Positions 1-8,203 of a stretch of 39,858 nucleotides of DNA are shown here, piece by piece. A model generated the notes under the pieces. The model did no database searches. It was given only the letters and a program-made list of their open reading frames with translations, and was not told where the DNA came from. The position numbers were made by a program, and so were the translations under genes. This DNA comes from JANNRA01 sp031401035 (GTDB lineage: Bacteria > Desulfobacterota > Binatia > HRBIN30 > CADEER01): the NCBI GenBank assembly GCA_031401035.1, contig JANNRA010000006.1:1-39858 (forward strand), read 5' to 3'. Numbering within the stretch: the stretch's first letter is position 1; each line of letters opens with the position of its first letter.

Positions 1-2
1 AC

Positions 3-95
3 GAACTCCACACGGGACCCGACCTGAGCCTGGCGCAGTTCAACGTCCACTACCAGGGCGACCGGGCCAACCCCGACTTCATCGTCCTGCCGTAA
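3..95 (+). CDS. C-terminal end of an unrecognised protein (partial)
   Basis: One frame is open from the window edge to a TAA at 93-95, giving 30 residues that end in NPDFIVLP. A strong intrinsic terminator follows 25 bases later, which supports this as the real end of a plus-strand gene. The fragment is too short to assign to a family, so no function is proposed. Confidence 0.55.
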   Translation, partial: ELHTGPDLSLAQFNVHYQGDRANPDFIVLP

Positions 96-120
96 CGGCG
101 CTCGAGAGTTCCGGTTCCAA

Positions 121-160
121 ACGGGGCGGGTGGCGAAAGCCATCCGCCCCGTTTTCTTTT
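121..160 (+). terminator. Rho-independent terminator of the partial upstream gene
   Basis: A 14-bp stem (arms 121-134 and 139-152, one G-U pair) closes a GAAA tetraloop and is followed by TTTTCTTTT. It lies just after the stop codon at 95 and points in the same direction. Confidence 0.93.
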
Positions 161-464
161 GGCGGGGCGCCCTGTCGGGTCGTTGGCGTGGCACGTCCCG
201 CTGGCAACCAGAGGAGGTCTGAGCGGCCTGCGATTCTGACGCCCGCTCAAGGTGTGGTGGGAGTTCGAAAGGCGGGCACGCGCGCGGCTGAACGAGGAGC
301 CACAGTGCTCCAGTGTCCAGGCACTGAGCCCGCCCCTGGCGCACCTGTGGCCGGAAGCCTGCGGCGCCGAAGGGTTCACCAATCAGGGGTCGCAGAGCGC
401 CTCGAATGGTGCACCGTGTGCGGTGGCACCGGTACCGGCGCGAAGGGTCACCGGCGTTGCAAGA
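161..464. other. Intergenic stretch with no recognised gene
   Basis: About 300 bases between the terminator and the tRNA-Leu 3' end. Short open frames exist on both strands but overlap one another and match nothing I know. I looked for tmRNA, SRP RNA and RNase P signature cores and found none. Some short hairpins are present, for example around 303-326, but without a U tract. Confidence 0.5.
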
Positions 465-548
<84 letters not shown>

Positions 549-574
549 GTATCGGGCTCGACGCCCGGGGTGTG

Positions 575-934
575 CTATTGCGCCGCCGGCTCAGCCAGCG
601 GCGCCGCAGCGTCCGGCGCTGGCGCGACCGGAGCCGGCGCTACCGGTGCAGGGGCATCGGCGGCTGGCGCCGAGACGGGCGCGGCGTCGAAGACGGTTGC
701 CGTACCGCTGCGGGTAGAGAAGTAGGTCAATCCGAGGGACGTCAGCATAAAGAGGATCGCTGTCGCCGTGGTCAACTTTGTCAGGAAGTTTCCCGCACCG
801 GAACTTCCGAAGACAGTGGAGCTGGAGCCACCGAATACCGCTCCCATGTCGGCTCCCTTGCCGGTCTGCAGGAGCACGACCAGGATCAGGAAGATGCAGG
901 ACAGGATGTGAATGATGGTGATGACGGTATGCAT
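575..934 (-). CDS. secG: Preprotein translocase subunit SecG
   Basis: SecG is a small membrane partner of SecYE that helps SecA-driven protein export. The 119-residue product has two hydrophobic helices (about 3-24 and 50-72) separated by the family-typical cytoplasmic loop with LLQTGKGADMGAVFGG and SSSTVFGSSGAGNFLTK. The start chosen is the ATG at 934-932, preceded by GAGG at SD spacing; an upstream in-frame ATG at 961 would add nine residues unlike the family. The C-terminal 40 residues are an Ala-Pro-rich tail (repeated APAPV), longer than in short SecGs. It lies 23 bases after tpiA in the common pgk-tpiA-secG order. Confidence 0.95.
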   Translation of the reverse strand: MHTVITIIHILSCIFLILVVLLQTGKGADMGAVFGGSSSTVFGSSGAGNFLTKLTTATAILFMLTSLGLTYFSTRSGTATVFDAAPVSAPAADAPAPVAPAPVAPAPDAAAPLAEPAAQ

Positions 935-957
935 GTGATGCCTCGATTCGCGTGGTC

Positions 958-1722
958 TCAAGCGGTGAATCGGACGATACGGGCGAAGTCAGTCGCCTTC
1001 AGGCTGGCGCCACCGACGAGCGCGCCATCGAGATCCGGTTGACGCAGCAGCGCGTCAACGTTGTCCGGCTTCACGCTGCCTCCATAGAGGATTCTTACTG
1101 CAGCGGCAACGGCAGGGCCAGCCAGACCACTGAGCACGGCGCGGAGCGCGCTGTGGACCTCTTGTGCCTGCTCCGGGGTGGCGACGCGTCCGGTGCCGAT
1201 AGCCCAGACCGGTTCGTAGGCGACGATCGTGGCCGCGATTGAATCGGGGGACAGATCCGCAAGACCGATGCTGAGCTGGCGCCGGACGACGTCCATGGTC
1301 GTGCCTGCTTCGCGTTCCACCAGCGTCTCGCCGACGCAGACGATGGGCGTCAAACCCGCCTGCAGCGCGGCCGTGGTCTTGCGTGCAACCATCACGTCCG
1401 TGTCGCCGAAGAGCTGGCGGCGTTCGGAGTGGCCGACGATCACGTGCGTGCATCCCGCGGCGATCAGCATGGCGGCTGAAATTTCTCCGGTGAAGGCCCC
1501 CTGGGCCTCCCAATGCAGGTTCTGCGCGGCCAGCAGCAGCCGTGATCCGGCAATCCGTTCGGCGATCGACATGAGAGCGGTGAACGGCGGTGCGATGAGG
1601 ATATCGCGATCCCGCACGTCGCCGATCAGTGCCAAGAGGTCGCCGACCAATGCGGCAGCCTCGGGCGCCGTTCCGTACATTTTCCAATTGCCGGCCAGGA
1701 GTGGGACGCGGGTAGACATCAT
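958..1722 (-). CDS. tpiA: Triosephosphate isomerase
   Basis: Interconverts dihydroxyacetone phosphate and glyceraldehyde 3-phosphate in glycolysis and gluconeogenesis; cytosolic TIM barrel. The 254-residue length is normal. Signatures seen are the substrate Asn-Lys in AGNWKMYG near the N-terminus, the catalytic His in VIVGHSERR, the catalytic Glu in AYEPVWAIGTG and the phosphate-binding LYGGSVKP. The start ATG overlaps the pgk stop by four bases (ATGA), indicating translational coupling; a second ATG directly follows the first and could also serve. Confidence 0.98.
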   Translation of the reverse strand: MMSTRVPLLAGNWKMYGTAPEAAALVGDLLALIGDVRDRDILIAPPFTALMSIAERIAGSRLLLAAQNLHWEAQGAFTGEISAAMLIAAGCTHVIVGHSERRQLFGDTDVMVARKTTAALQAGLTPIVCVGETLVEREAGTTMDVVRRQLSIGLADLSPDSIAATIVAYEPVWAIGTGRVATPEQAQEVHSALRAVLSGLAGPAVAAAVRILYGGSVKPDNVDALLRQPDLDGALVGGASLKATDFARIVRFTA

Positions 1723-2891
1723 GAATCCTCGAGTGCGACGAGTCCCGGTAGCGGTTCCCCTTCGAGGAACTCCAGGGAAGCGCCGCCGCCAGTCGAAATG
1801 TGCGTGATCTCGGCCGCCCGGCCAGACCGCATGACCGCTGCGACCGAGTCGCCGCCGCCGACGATGCTGACCGCTTTGCTGTCCGCGACGGCGTTGGCGA
1901 TAGCCATGGTCCCGGCGTCGAACGGTGCCACTTCGAACATGCCCAGCGGGCCGTTCCAGAAGATCGTGGCGGCAGCGCGGACAGCGTTCGCAAAACGCGC
2001 CACCGTCTGAGGCCCGATGTCGAGGCCCATCCGATCAGCGGGGATGTCGGTCACGACGGATGTTGGGCGTCCAGGGGTCGCGTCAACCGCCACCACGTGA
2101 TCGCTGGGGAGCATGAGTTCGATGCCGCGCTCCGCGGCGCCCTGCAGTAGCTCGGCGGCGAGGGGGGCGTGCTCCGGTTCGACCAACGAGGTGCCGGTGG
2201 CGCGCCCTTGGGCGCGCAGGAACGTATACGCCATGGCGCCGCCGATCAGTAGGCCGTCGACGCGGCTCAACAGAGCGCGGATGACCGGGATCTTGTCCGA
2301 CACCTTGGCCCCGCCGAGGATGGCGACCAGCGGGCGATCCGGCGCGGCGAGCACCTTGCCGAGTTGCGCGCACTCGCGCTGGAGCAGCAACCCGGCCGCG
2401 CGGACAGGCACGAATCGAGTCATGCCGACCGTCGATGCATGGGCGCGGTGGGCGGTGCCAAAAGCATCGTTGACGTACACGTCCGCCAGCGCGGCGAGGG
2501 CGCGTGAGAAGGTCTCATCGTTCCGCTCTTCGCCGGCGTGGAAGCGCAGATTCTCGAGCAACAGCACCTCGCCGCGTTCAAGGGCGGACGCCAAGGCTGC
2601 GGTTTCGGCGCCGACGCAATCGGGTGCCAGCCTGACCGAGCGGCCGAGCGCCTTCTCCAGCGCCTCGCGGACGGGGCCCATGCCGTATTTGGCGTCAGGG
2701 GCACCCTTCGGGCGCCCGAGGTGCGACGCGAGAATGACCTTCGCCCCATGGGTGAGCGCGTAGCGGATGGTTGGCACCGCTGCCTCGATGCGGGTCGAGT
2801 CGGTGACGACGCCGCCCTGCAGCGGCACGTTGAAATCGACGCGGACGAAGACACGCTTGCCGTTCAACTCAATCTGTTCAATCGACCGCAT
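1719..2891 (-). CDS. pgk: Phosphoglycerate kinase
   Basis: Transfers phosphate between 1,3-bisphosphoglycerate and ADP. The 390-residue product opens with the family signature RVFVRVDFNVPLQ. It also has HLGRPKG, the lysine-rich LGGAKVSDK and the nucleotide-binding C-terminal motif SIVGGGDSVAAV. An AAGG Shine-Dalgarno lies eight bases before the ATG. It is the first gene of the minus-strand pgk-tpiA-secG unit. gapA, often upstream of pgk, is absent; a divergent intergenic region and the tol operon lie there instead. Confidence 0.98.
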   Translation of the reverse strand: MRSIEQIELNGKRVFVRVDFNVPLQGGVVTDSTRIEAAVPTIRYALTHGAKVILASHLGRPKGAPDAKYGMGPVREALEKALGRSVRLAPDCVGAETAALASALERGEVLLLENLRFHAGEERNDETFSRALAALADVYVNDAFGTAHRAHASTVGMTRFVPVRAAGLLLQRECAQLGKVLAAPDRPLVAILGGAKVSDKIPVIRALLSRVDGLLIGGAMAYTFLRAQGRATGTSLVEPEHAPLAAELLQGAAERGIELMLPSDHVVAVDATPGRPTSVVTDIPADRMGLDIGPQTVARFANAVRAAATIFWNGPLGMFEVAPFDAGTMAIANAVADSKAVSIVGGGDSVAAVMRSGRAAEITHISTGGGASLEFLEGEPLPGLVALEDS

Positions 2892-3077
2892 CGGGTGAGC
2901 CTTTCTATCACTCAGGGAACCCGGTCGTCGGCATCATCTGGCCACCGGCGGCATGTGCACCCCCTATGATCGCTGCGGACTCTGAGGACCATGCCGGGTG
3001 CCGCGCTCGCGCTGAGAGCGAACCCGTTTCCCTTCCACTTCCCCTATGGGGAGTCAAGAATCCCGTCCGACCTTTCG

Positions 3078-3106
3078 TTGACTCGTTCTCAGCGTCATAA
3101 TAGCGT
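3078..3106 (+). promoter_or_regulatory. Predicted sigma-70-type promoter of the tol-pal operon
   Basis: TTGACT at 3078-3083 and TAGCGT at 3101-3106 are separated by 17 bases, 33 bases before the tolQ ATG. Exactly the same pair and spacing occurs before rho (9954-9982). It lies in the divergent pgk/tolQ intergenic region. The -10 element matches the consensus only at its first, second and last positions, so this is a prediction. Confidence 0.5.
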
Positions 3107-3138
3107 TCCAAGAAGCGGTGGTTGGTGAAGGTGGGGAC

Positions 3139-3873
3139 ATGGCAGTGATCGGGCCGGCAGCGGCGATGCTCGCGGCGGGGCCGCCGGCAGGTGGGCACGA
3201 TGTGCTGACCCTGCTCACCAGTTCCGGGCCGGTCGTCCAGGGCGTCCTCTACATCCTCGTCTTCTTCTCGGTCGCCAGCTGGGGAATCATCATCCACAAG
3301 GCGCGGCAGATTCGCAGTGCCCGGCGCGCGTCTGATCGCTTCATCGAGAGCTTTTGGGAGACCAAGAACCTCACGACCGTGCATGCGGCGAGCCAGGAGA
3401 TGGGCGACAGTCCGGTCGCCCAGGTGTTCCGTGCCGGTTACCAGGAGCTCGTGCGCCTGACGCGCGCCAAGCGGCAGGCCGAGGAGGCGCAGTTGAGCAC
3501 GGACCTCGGTGGCGTGGCCAACGTCGAGCGCGCCATGCGTCGCGCCGCCACGCAGCAGCTGACGCAGCTGGAGCGGGCACTCACCTTCCTGGCCACGACC
3601 GCCAGCGCGTCGCCGTTCATCGGTCTGTTCGGCACTGTGTGGGGCATCATGAACGCCTTTCTTGGATTGAGCTCGACGCAATCGTCGAGCATTCAAGCTG
3701 TGGCGCCGGGCATCGCGGAAGCCCTGATCGCCACCGCGACCGGCCTCTTTGCCGCCATCCCGGCGGTGGTGGCATACAACTCGTTCTCGCGACAGATCCG
3801 GGTGCTGTCGGCGGAGATGGAGAACTTCGCCTTCGAGTTCCTGAACATCGCGGAACGGCATTTCCTCAACTGA
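3139..3873 (+). CDS. tolQ: Tol-Pal system inner-membrane protein TolQ (MotA/TolQ/ExbB family)
   Basis: TolQ forms the proton channel with TolR that energises TolA for outer-membrane constriction at division. The 244-residue product has three predicted membrane helices (about 28-51, 145-175 and 186-213). It includes the family motif ASASPFIGLFGTVWGIMNAF and the third-helix motif PGIAEALIATATGLFAAIPA. The ATG at 3139, with AAGGTG upstream, is preferred over a GTG at 3118 because it gives a normal N-terminus. It is the first gene of the tol operon; tolR begins four bases after its stop. Confidence 0.95.
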   Translation: MAVIGPAAAMLAAGPPAGGHDVLTLLTSSGPVVQGVLYILVFFSVASWGIIIHKARQIRSARRASDRFIESFWETKNLTTVHAASQEMGDSPVAQVFRAGYQELVRLTRAKRQAEEAQLSTDLGGVANVERAMRRAATQQLTQLERALTFLATTASASPFIGLFGTVWGIMNAFLGLSSTQSSSIQAVAPGIAEALIATATGLFAAIPAVVAYNSFSRQIRVLSAEMENFAFEFLNIAERHFLN

Positions 3874-3877
3874 CGCC

Positions 3878-4288
3878 ATGGCGTTCAGCAGCGAGCGCAA
3901 CGGAGAGGCGCTGTCGCAGATCAACGTGACGCCGCTCGTCGACGTCATGTTGGTGCTGCTGGTGATCTTCATGGTCACGGCGCCGATCCTGCATCAGGGT
4001 ATCGATGTGAACCTGCCGCAGGTGCGTGCCGCGGCGCTCACCGGCGATGCGGTCCAGTTGGTGGTCACCGTGACGGCTGGTGGCAGCGTCTACCTCAACG
4101 ACACGACGTTGACGCCGCCTGAGCTGCTGGCCAAGCTCCGGGCAGTCCTCCGCGACCAGCCCGATCGAGGTGTTTTCCTGCGTGCCGATGCAGCCGTGCC
4201 GTACGGCGAGGTGATGCGTGTGATTGGATCGCTGCGCGAGGCCGGAGTGCAGCGATTGGGGATGATCACCGCGCCGCCCAAGTCGTAG
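3878..4288 (+). CDS. tolR: Tol-Pal system protein TolR (ExbD/TolR family)
   Basis: Small inner-membrane protein with one N-terminal helix and a periplasmic domain, partner of TolQ in the proton-driven motor. The 136-residue product carries the family sequence INVTPLVDVMLVLLVIFMVT, in which Asp22 is the conserved membrane proton-path aspartate. A periplasmic domain ending in a typical DVNLPQ...RLGMITAPP segment follows. The next gene starts one base after the stop. Confidence 0.97.
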   Translation: MAFSSERNGEALSQINVTPLVDVMLVLLVIFMVTAPILHQGIDVNLPQVRAAALTGDAVQLVVTVTAGGSVYLNDTTLTPPELLAKLRAVLRDQPDRGVFLRADAAVPYGEVMRVIGSLREAGVQRLGMITAPPKS

Positions 4289-4289
4289 G

Positions 4290-5543
4290 ATGGTCTCGAG
4301 CATTCCGGAGATCGTCGCGCCACGCGGGATCGAGCGCGGCCTGGTGTGGACGGTGGGGTTCTCCGCCGTGGCGCACGCCGTTGGGATCATTGCAGCCCTC
4401 GTTCTGCCCGCCTACTTCCTGACAGTCCCGCCACGGATCGAGTCGTATACGGTCGACCTGGTTGCTCCGGATGTCGTGGGTGGCTTCAATACACGGCCCG
4501 GAGGAGGGAGTCCTCCACCGGCGGAGAAAGCGGTGGCCGGCACGGGGGCGCGGATTCCCGCTCCTGCACCCGTCGCGATCCCGCCAGCTTCGAACGTTTC
4601 GCCACCTGCGCCGCAGCAACCGAAGGCCGTTGCCCCGCTCGAACCGCCTGCGGCCGCTGCCAGGCCTGTGCCGCCGCAGCCGCCGCCGGAGCCGGCGGCG
4701 GTGAAGGTCGCGCCGAAAGCGCCTGTCGCACCGCCGCGCAAGGAAGCGGTTCCCGAGCCCGCCAAGAAGCCTGCGCCTGTCGAGAAATCGCAGGCGATGC
4801 CAGCGGCCAAGGCTGCGCCCATCGAGAAGCTACCGCTGCCGAAACCCGCACCCGCCGCGGCGAAGGCCGTGGCCAAGCCGGTGCCACCCGCGCCGCCACC
4901 GGCAGCAGCGAAGGTGCCGCCGAAGCCTGCCTCCAAACCGGCGCCGCCGGCCGTGGCGAAGGCAGTCCCGGCCGCGAAGCCCGCCCCGGCGGAGAAGGCC
5001 GCCGCGCCCGTGCCCCCCTTGGATGCTGAGTCCAAACTGGCGGCCGAGCGCAACAAGGCGATCGCCGCCGCCGTGCAGCGTCGCGCCGCCGCGCCCGGGG
5101 CACCCGCCGAAACGTCGAACGCCATCGATCAGCGCATCGCCGCCGCCGTGCAGCGCCGCGCGACCGCGGTAGGCGCAGGCAGTGGGCAGGCGGCGCCGTC
5201 GAGCGGAGGGCCTGTCTCATCCGGTCCTGGCGTTGGCGCCGGCGGCAAGCAAGCGGACCTGCAATACGTGCTGTACCATGGGCGGATGCTCGAGCGGATC
5301 AAGAAGGCCTGGGCCTGGGCCGGGGCCGATCCATCGCTCCGCGTCGTCCTGCGATTCAACATCAATCCGGACGGAGCGATTCGCAACGTCCGCACCATCG
5401 AGCCGAGCGGCGATGCAAGCTACGATGCATCGGCTGAGCGCGCCGTGCACGCCGCCAGCCCACTCGATCCGGTCCCCGAACGCCTGCATGAAGACTTTGC
5501 GGTCATCGAATTGATGTTTCAACCCAGCGACCTGGAGCCCTGA
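4290..5543 (+). CDS. TolA/TonB-like energy-transducing protein with a TonB-type C-terminus
   Basis: It occupies the tolA position. The 417-residue product has a short cytoplasmic N-terminus, one membrane helix (about 13-37), a long Pro/Ala/Lys-rich periplasmic spacer (about 65-290) and a C-terminal domain (about 325-417). That domain has the TonB/TolA pattern RMLERIKKAW, VVLRFNINPDGAIRNV and SYDASAERAV. The expected role is to reach across the periplasm and couple TolQR to Pal/TolB. The C-terminal fold reads as the TonB_C type, common in tolA of many non-enteric bacteria, so the exact symbol is left open. An in-frame 25-codon duplication lies in the spacer (see repeat at 5061-5155). It abuts tolB with no gap. 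Confidence 0.9.
   Translation: MVSSIPEIVAPRGIERGLVWTVGFSAVAHAVGIIAALVLPAYFLTVPPRIESYTVDLVAPDVVGGFNTRPGGGSPPPAEKAVAGTGARIPAPAPVAIPPASNVSPPAPQQPKAVAPLEPPAAAARPVPPQPPPEPAAVKVAPKAPVAPPRKEAVPEPAKKPAPVEKSQAMPAAKAAPIEKLPLPKPAPAAAKAVAKPVPPAPPPAAAKVPPKPASKPAPPAVAKAVPAAKPAPAEKAAAPVPPLDAESKLAAERNKAIAAAVQRRAAAPGAPAETSNAIDQRIAAAVQRRATAVGAGSGQAAPSSGGPVSSGPGVGAGGKQADLQYVLYHGRMLERIKKAWAWAGADPSLRVVLRFNINPDGAIRNVRTIEPSGDASYDASAERAVHAASPLDPVPERLHEDFAVIELMFQPSDLEP
5061..5155 (+). repeat. In-frame direct repeat within the TolA-like spacer
   Basis: The same 20 bases occur at 5061-5080 and 5136-5155, 75 bases (25 codons) apart. Both copies encode the peptide IAAAVQRRA. This suggests a past tandem duplication of a short helical segment in the periplasmic spacer. 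Confidence 0.8.
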
Positions 5544-6845
5544 ATGCGGCGTTGTCCGATCCTGTTGATAGTCCCTTTCCTGGTCGCCAGCCTGAGCGGC
5601 GCGGCGGCGGCGCAGGTGCGCTCGACGATCGTCGGTCCCGGCGTGACCCGCTATCCGATTGCGGTCGCGGCCCTGAAGCAGATCAGCCTCGGTGCCGGTG
5701 AGACCTTTGGCCGCGTCCTGGCCCGTGACCTCGAGTTGTCGGGGCTGTTCCGGGTCTTGCCCAGCGACACGTACATCGAAGCCTCGCAGACGTCGGGGGT
5801 AAGTGCCGAGACCATCAATTTCGACAACTGGTCGGTCATTGGCGCACTGGCGGTCATCAAGGGTACCGCAGAGCGGCAGGGCAGTGAGTTGACGGTTGAG
5901 GTCCGGCTGTTCGACGTCGGCCAGCAGCGCCAGTTGGCTGGTCGACGCTTCCGCGGCACGACCGGCGACGAAGCGCGCATGGCCAACCGGTTCGCGGACG
6001 AGGTCATCGCGACGTTCACGGGAGAGCGCGGGCCGTTCGACTCGCAGATCGCCTTTCTGTCGACGCGCGGCGGCCGTTTCAAGGATCTGTATCTGATGGC
6101 TGCGGACGGCGAGGGGGTGCGGCGGGTGACGAATGAGAACACGCTGAACCTCTCTCCGTCATGGGCTCCGGACGGGCGCTCGTTGCTGTTGACCTCGTAC
6201 CGGGCCGGCAACCCTGATCTCTTCACCATCGGCCTGCCGCGCGGTGCCTGGTCCCGGCTGTCGAGCCTGAAGGGACTCAATCTCGGGGGCCGGTGGTCGC
6301 CCGACGGCCGCGAGATCGCGGTCACGTTGGAGTACGACGGTAATCCGGAGATCGGCGTGCTCGATGCGAACGGGGCACTCCTGCGCCGCCTCACCGATCA
6401 CTGGGCGGTCGACGTGTCGGCGACGTGGTCGCCAGACGGCGCACAGCTCGCCTTCTGTTCGGACAGGTCCGGGGCGCCGCAGATCTACGTCATGGACGCC
6501 GACGGACGCGGCGTGCGCCGCGTCAGTACGGCCGGCAGCTACAACACCTCGCCGGCGTGGTCGCCCAAGGGGGACCGAATCGCTTACGCCACCCGCTCCG
6601 CCGGCCGGTTCCAGATTGTCACGGTCAAGACCGACGGTTCCGATTCCCGTCAGGTGACTGGGGTCGGGAGTAACGAGGACCCCGCATGGTCGCCGGACGG
6701 CCGTTACCTCGTGTTCAGCTCCAAGCGCGGCGGCGCGGCCAAGTTGTACCTCTCGGATCTGTCTGGCGCGAATCAAGCAGAATTGACCGCCGCCGGAGGC
6801 AGTGATAGCTCTCCATCGTGGTCGGGTTGGCTCGAGCGTCCATGA
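5544..6845 (+). CDS. tolB: Tol-Pal system beta-propeller protein TolB
   Basis: Periplasmic protein that binds Pal and the Tol motor. The 433-residue product has a signal peptide (hydrophobic stretch 5-20, likely cut after AAAAQ) and an N-terminal TolB domain (about 25-155). A six-bladed propeller of PD40 repeats follows, with recurring motifs of the form PSWAPDGR, RWSPDGRE, TWSPDGAQ, AWSPKGDR and AWSPDGRY. The length is normal for the family. The ATG follows the stop of the TolA-like gene directly, so translation is probably coupled. Confidence 0.97.
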   Translation: MRRCPILLIVPFLVASLSGAAAAQVRSTIVGPGVTRYPIAVAALKQISLGAGETFGRVLARDLELSGLFRVLPSDTYIEASQTSGVSAETINFDNWSVIGALAVIKGTAERQGSELTVEVRLFDVGQQRQLAGRRFRGTTGDEARMANRFADEVIATFTGERGPFDSQIAFLSTRGGRFKDLYLMAADGEGVRRVTNENTLNLSPSWAPDGRSLLLTSYRAGNPDLFTIGLPRGAWSRLSSLKGLNLGGRWSPDGREIAVTLEYDGNPEIGVLDANGALLRRLTDHWAVDVSATWSPDGAQLAFCSDRSGAPQIYVMDADGRGVRRVSTAGSYNTSPAWSPKGDRIAYATRSAGRFQIVTVKTDGSDSRQVTGVGSNEDPAWSPDGRYLVFSSKRGGAAKLYLSDLSGANQAELTAAGGSDSSPSWSGWLERP

Positions 6846-6871
6846 TGATGCGCGAGCGCGAGGGGTGACGG

Positions 6872-7423
6872 ATGCATGCGTGGCGCTTGGTTGTGGTTGG
6901 GGTGGCGGTGTTGGCGTTCGGTGCAGGCTGCTCCAGCAAGAAGACAGACGGCGGCCTTGACAGCGGCGAAGCAGGGGCCGGCTATGGTGAAGAGTCGTTG
7001 GGGGCGACGACTGGCGGAGCCGGCGGCAGCTTGGACCTGGCGAAGAACAACATGCTGGGTGGCCCCGGCGGCGCCGGGGGGGACACTGGGCCGCTGCGTG
7101 ACATCTTCTTCAATTTCGACTCGTTCGAACTGGACGAAACATCACGGCAGACCTTGCAGGAGAACGCCGACTGGCTGAAGGACAACTCGTCGGTCAGGGT
7201 TGAGGTCGAGGGGCATTGCGACGATCGCGGCACGGTCGAGTACAACTTGGCGTTGGGCGCGAAGCGTGCTGCGGCGGCGAAGAACTATCTCGTTGCGCTC
7301 GGCATCGGTCGGGACCGCATGACGACCATCAGCTATGGCGAGGAACTGCCGCTCTGTCACGAGGAGGCCGAATCGTGTTGGAGTCGCAACCGCCGCGCCC
7401 ACTTCGTTCCCGCTGGGAACTGA
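6872..7423 (+). CDS. pal: Peptidoglycan-associated lipoprotein Pal
   Basis: Outer-membrane lipoprotein that holds the outer membrane to peptidoglycan and is released by TolB. The 183-residue product has a lipoprotein signal ending FGAGC (Cys20; Ser at +2, consistent with outer-membrane sorting) and a Gly-rich linker. A C-terminal OmpA-like domain follows, with DIFFNFDSFELD and the peptidoglycan-binding GHCDDRGTVEYN. Two C-terminal cysteines (LPLCHEEAESCW) are typical of Pal. Its 3' end overlaps the start of cpoB. Confidence 0.96.
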   Translation: MHAWRLVVVGVAVLAFGAGCSSKKTDGGLDSGEAGAGYGEESLGATTGGAGGSLDLAKNNMLGGPGGAGGDTGPLRDIFFNFDSFELDETSRQTLQENADWLKDNSSVRVEVEGHCDDRGTVEYNLALGAKRAAAAKNYLVALGIGRDRMTTISYGEELPLCHEEAESCWSRNRRAHFVPAGN

Positions 7424-8172
7424 CGCGCCTCGCCGCATTCTGCGGTGGCGCCGCGCTCGCCCTGGGCGGCTGCGTAACGCAGGCTGATTTCGATCGCGTC
7501 AAACGCGACCAGCAGGAAGTGCGGGCGCACATCGCTGACATGCAGGTGTCGATCGATGCGCTGAGCCGTCGCGTCGATACCGTGCGCGCATCGACAGAGG
7601 ATCGCCGCGGCAGCCGCCAAAGTGAAGAGAAGCTGCGGGTCATCGAGCAGCGTATGGCCGCGATGGAAGCGGAAGCGGCGGCGAAAACACCAGTGCCGAT
7701 GGTCACCGGCGAGCCCAGCGCGAGCCCGACTCCGCCTCCCCGGGTCAGCGGCAGCGAGGCGGCTCAACTGGCCATGCAGCGCGAGTTGCAGTCTTCCGGC
7801 GCGCCGGAGTCCTACCGCCGCGCCCTCGAACTCTACCGCGACGGGCAGTCTGACCAAGCCACCCAGGGGTTCCGCGAGTTTGTGCGCGCCAGCCCCAAAT
7901 CCGCTCTTGCTGACAATGCGCAGTACTGGGTCGGTGAGGCGTACTTTGCGCAGGGCGATTACAATCGGTCGATCATCGAACTCAACGAAGTATTGCTGAA
8001 GTACCCGCAGGGCGATCAGGTACCGGGCGCGTTGCTGGCATTGGCTTCGGCGTTTTCCAGTTCGGGTGACAAGATCGACGCCAAGCTGGTGCTGCAGAAG
8101 CTGATCAGCGACCATCCAACGGCGCCGGAGGCGCAGATCGCGCGTCAGCAACTCCAGGCGATCACCGATTGA
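7375..8172 (+). CDS. cpoB: Cell division coordinator CpoB/YbgF-type lipoprotein
   Basis: Last gene of the tol-pal operon; in E. coli CpoB links Tol with septal peptidoglycan synthesis. The start chosen is a GTG at 7375 inside pal, preceded by GAGGAGG seven bases upstream, giving 265 residues. The N-terminus has an Arg-rich stretch, a hydrophobic helix and a lipobox ALGGC (Cys33). Then come a coiled-coil region (about 35-90), a Pro-rich linker and three TPR-like repeats (about 140-262) with the YbgF hallmark NAQYWVGEAYFAQGDYNRSI. E. coli CpoB is soluble and periplasmic; this one appears to be a lipoprotein. Confidence 0.92.
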   Translation: MLESQPPRPLRSRWELTRLAAFCGGAALALGGCVTQADFDRVKRDQQEVRAHIADMQVSIDALSRRVDTVRASTEDRRGSRQSEEKLRVIEQRMAAMEAEAAAKTPVPMVTGEPSASPTPPPRVSGSEAAQLAMQRELQSSGAPESYRRALELYRDGQSDQATQGFREFVRASPKSALADNAQYWVGEAYFAQGDYNRSIIELNEVLLKYPQGDQVPGALLALASAFSSSGDKIDAKLVLQKLISDHPTAPEAQIARQQLQAITD

Positions 8173-8203
8173 AGTGTGCGCCGGGCGCCCCAGCGGTTTG
8201 CCC

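Noticed and set aside
161..464. Possible small stable RNA (tmRNA, SRP RNA or RNase P RNA)
   Set aside because: The conserved core motifs of these RNAs were not found on either strand.
3078..3101. Alternative promoter using CATAAT as -10 before tolQ
   Set aside because: The spacing to TTGACT would be only 12 bases; the 17-base spaced TAGCGT is repeated before rho and is preferred.
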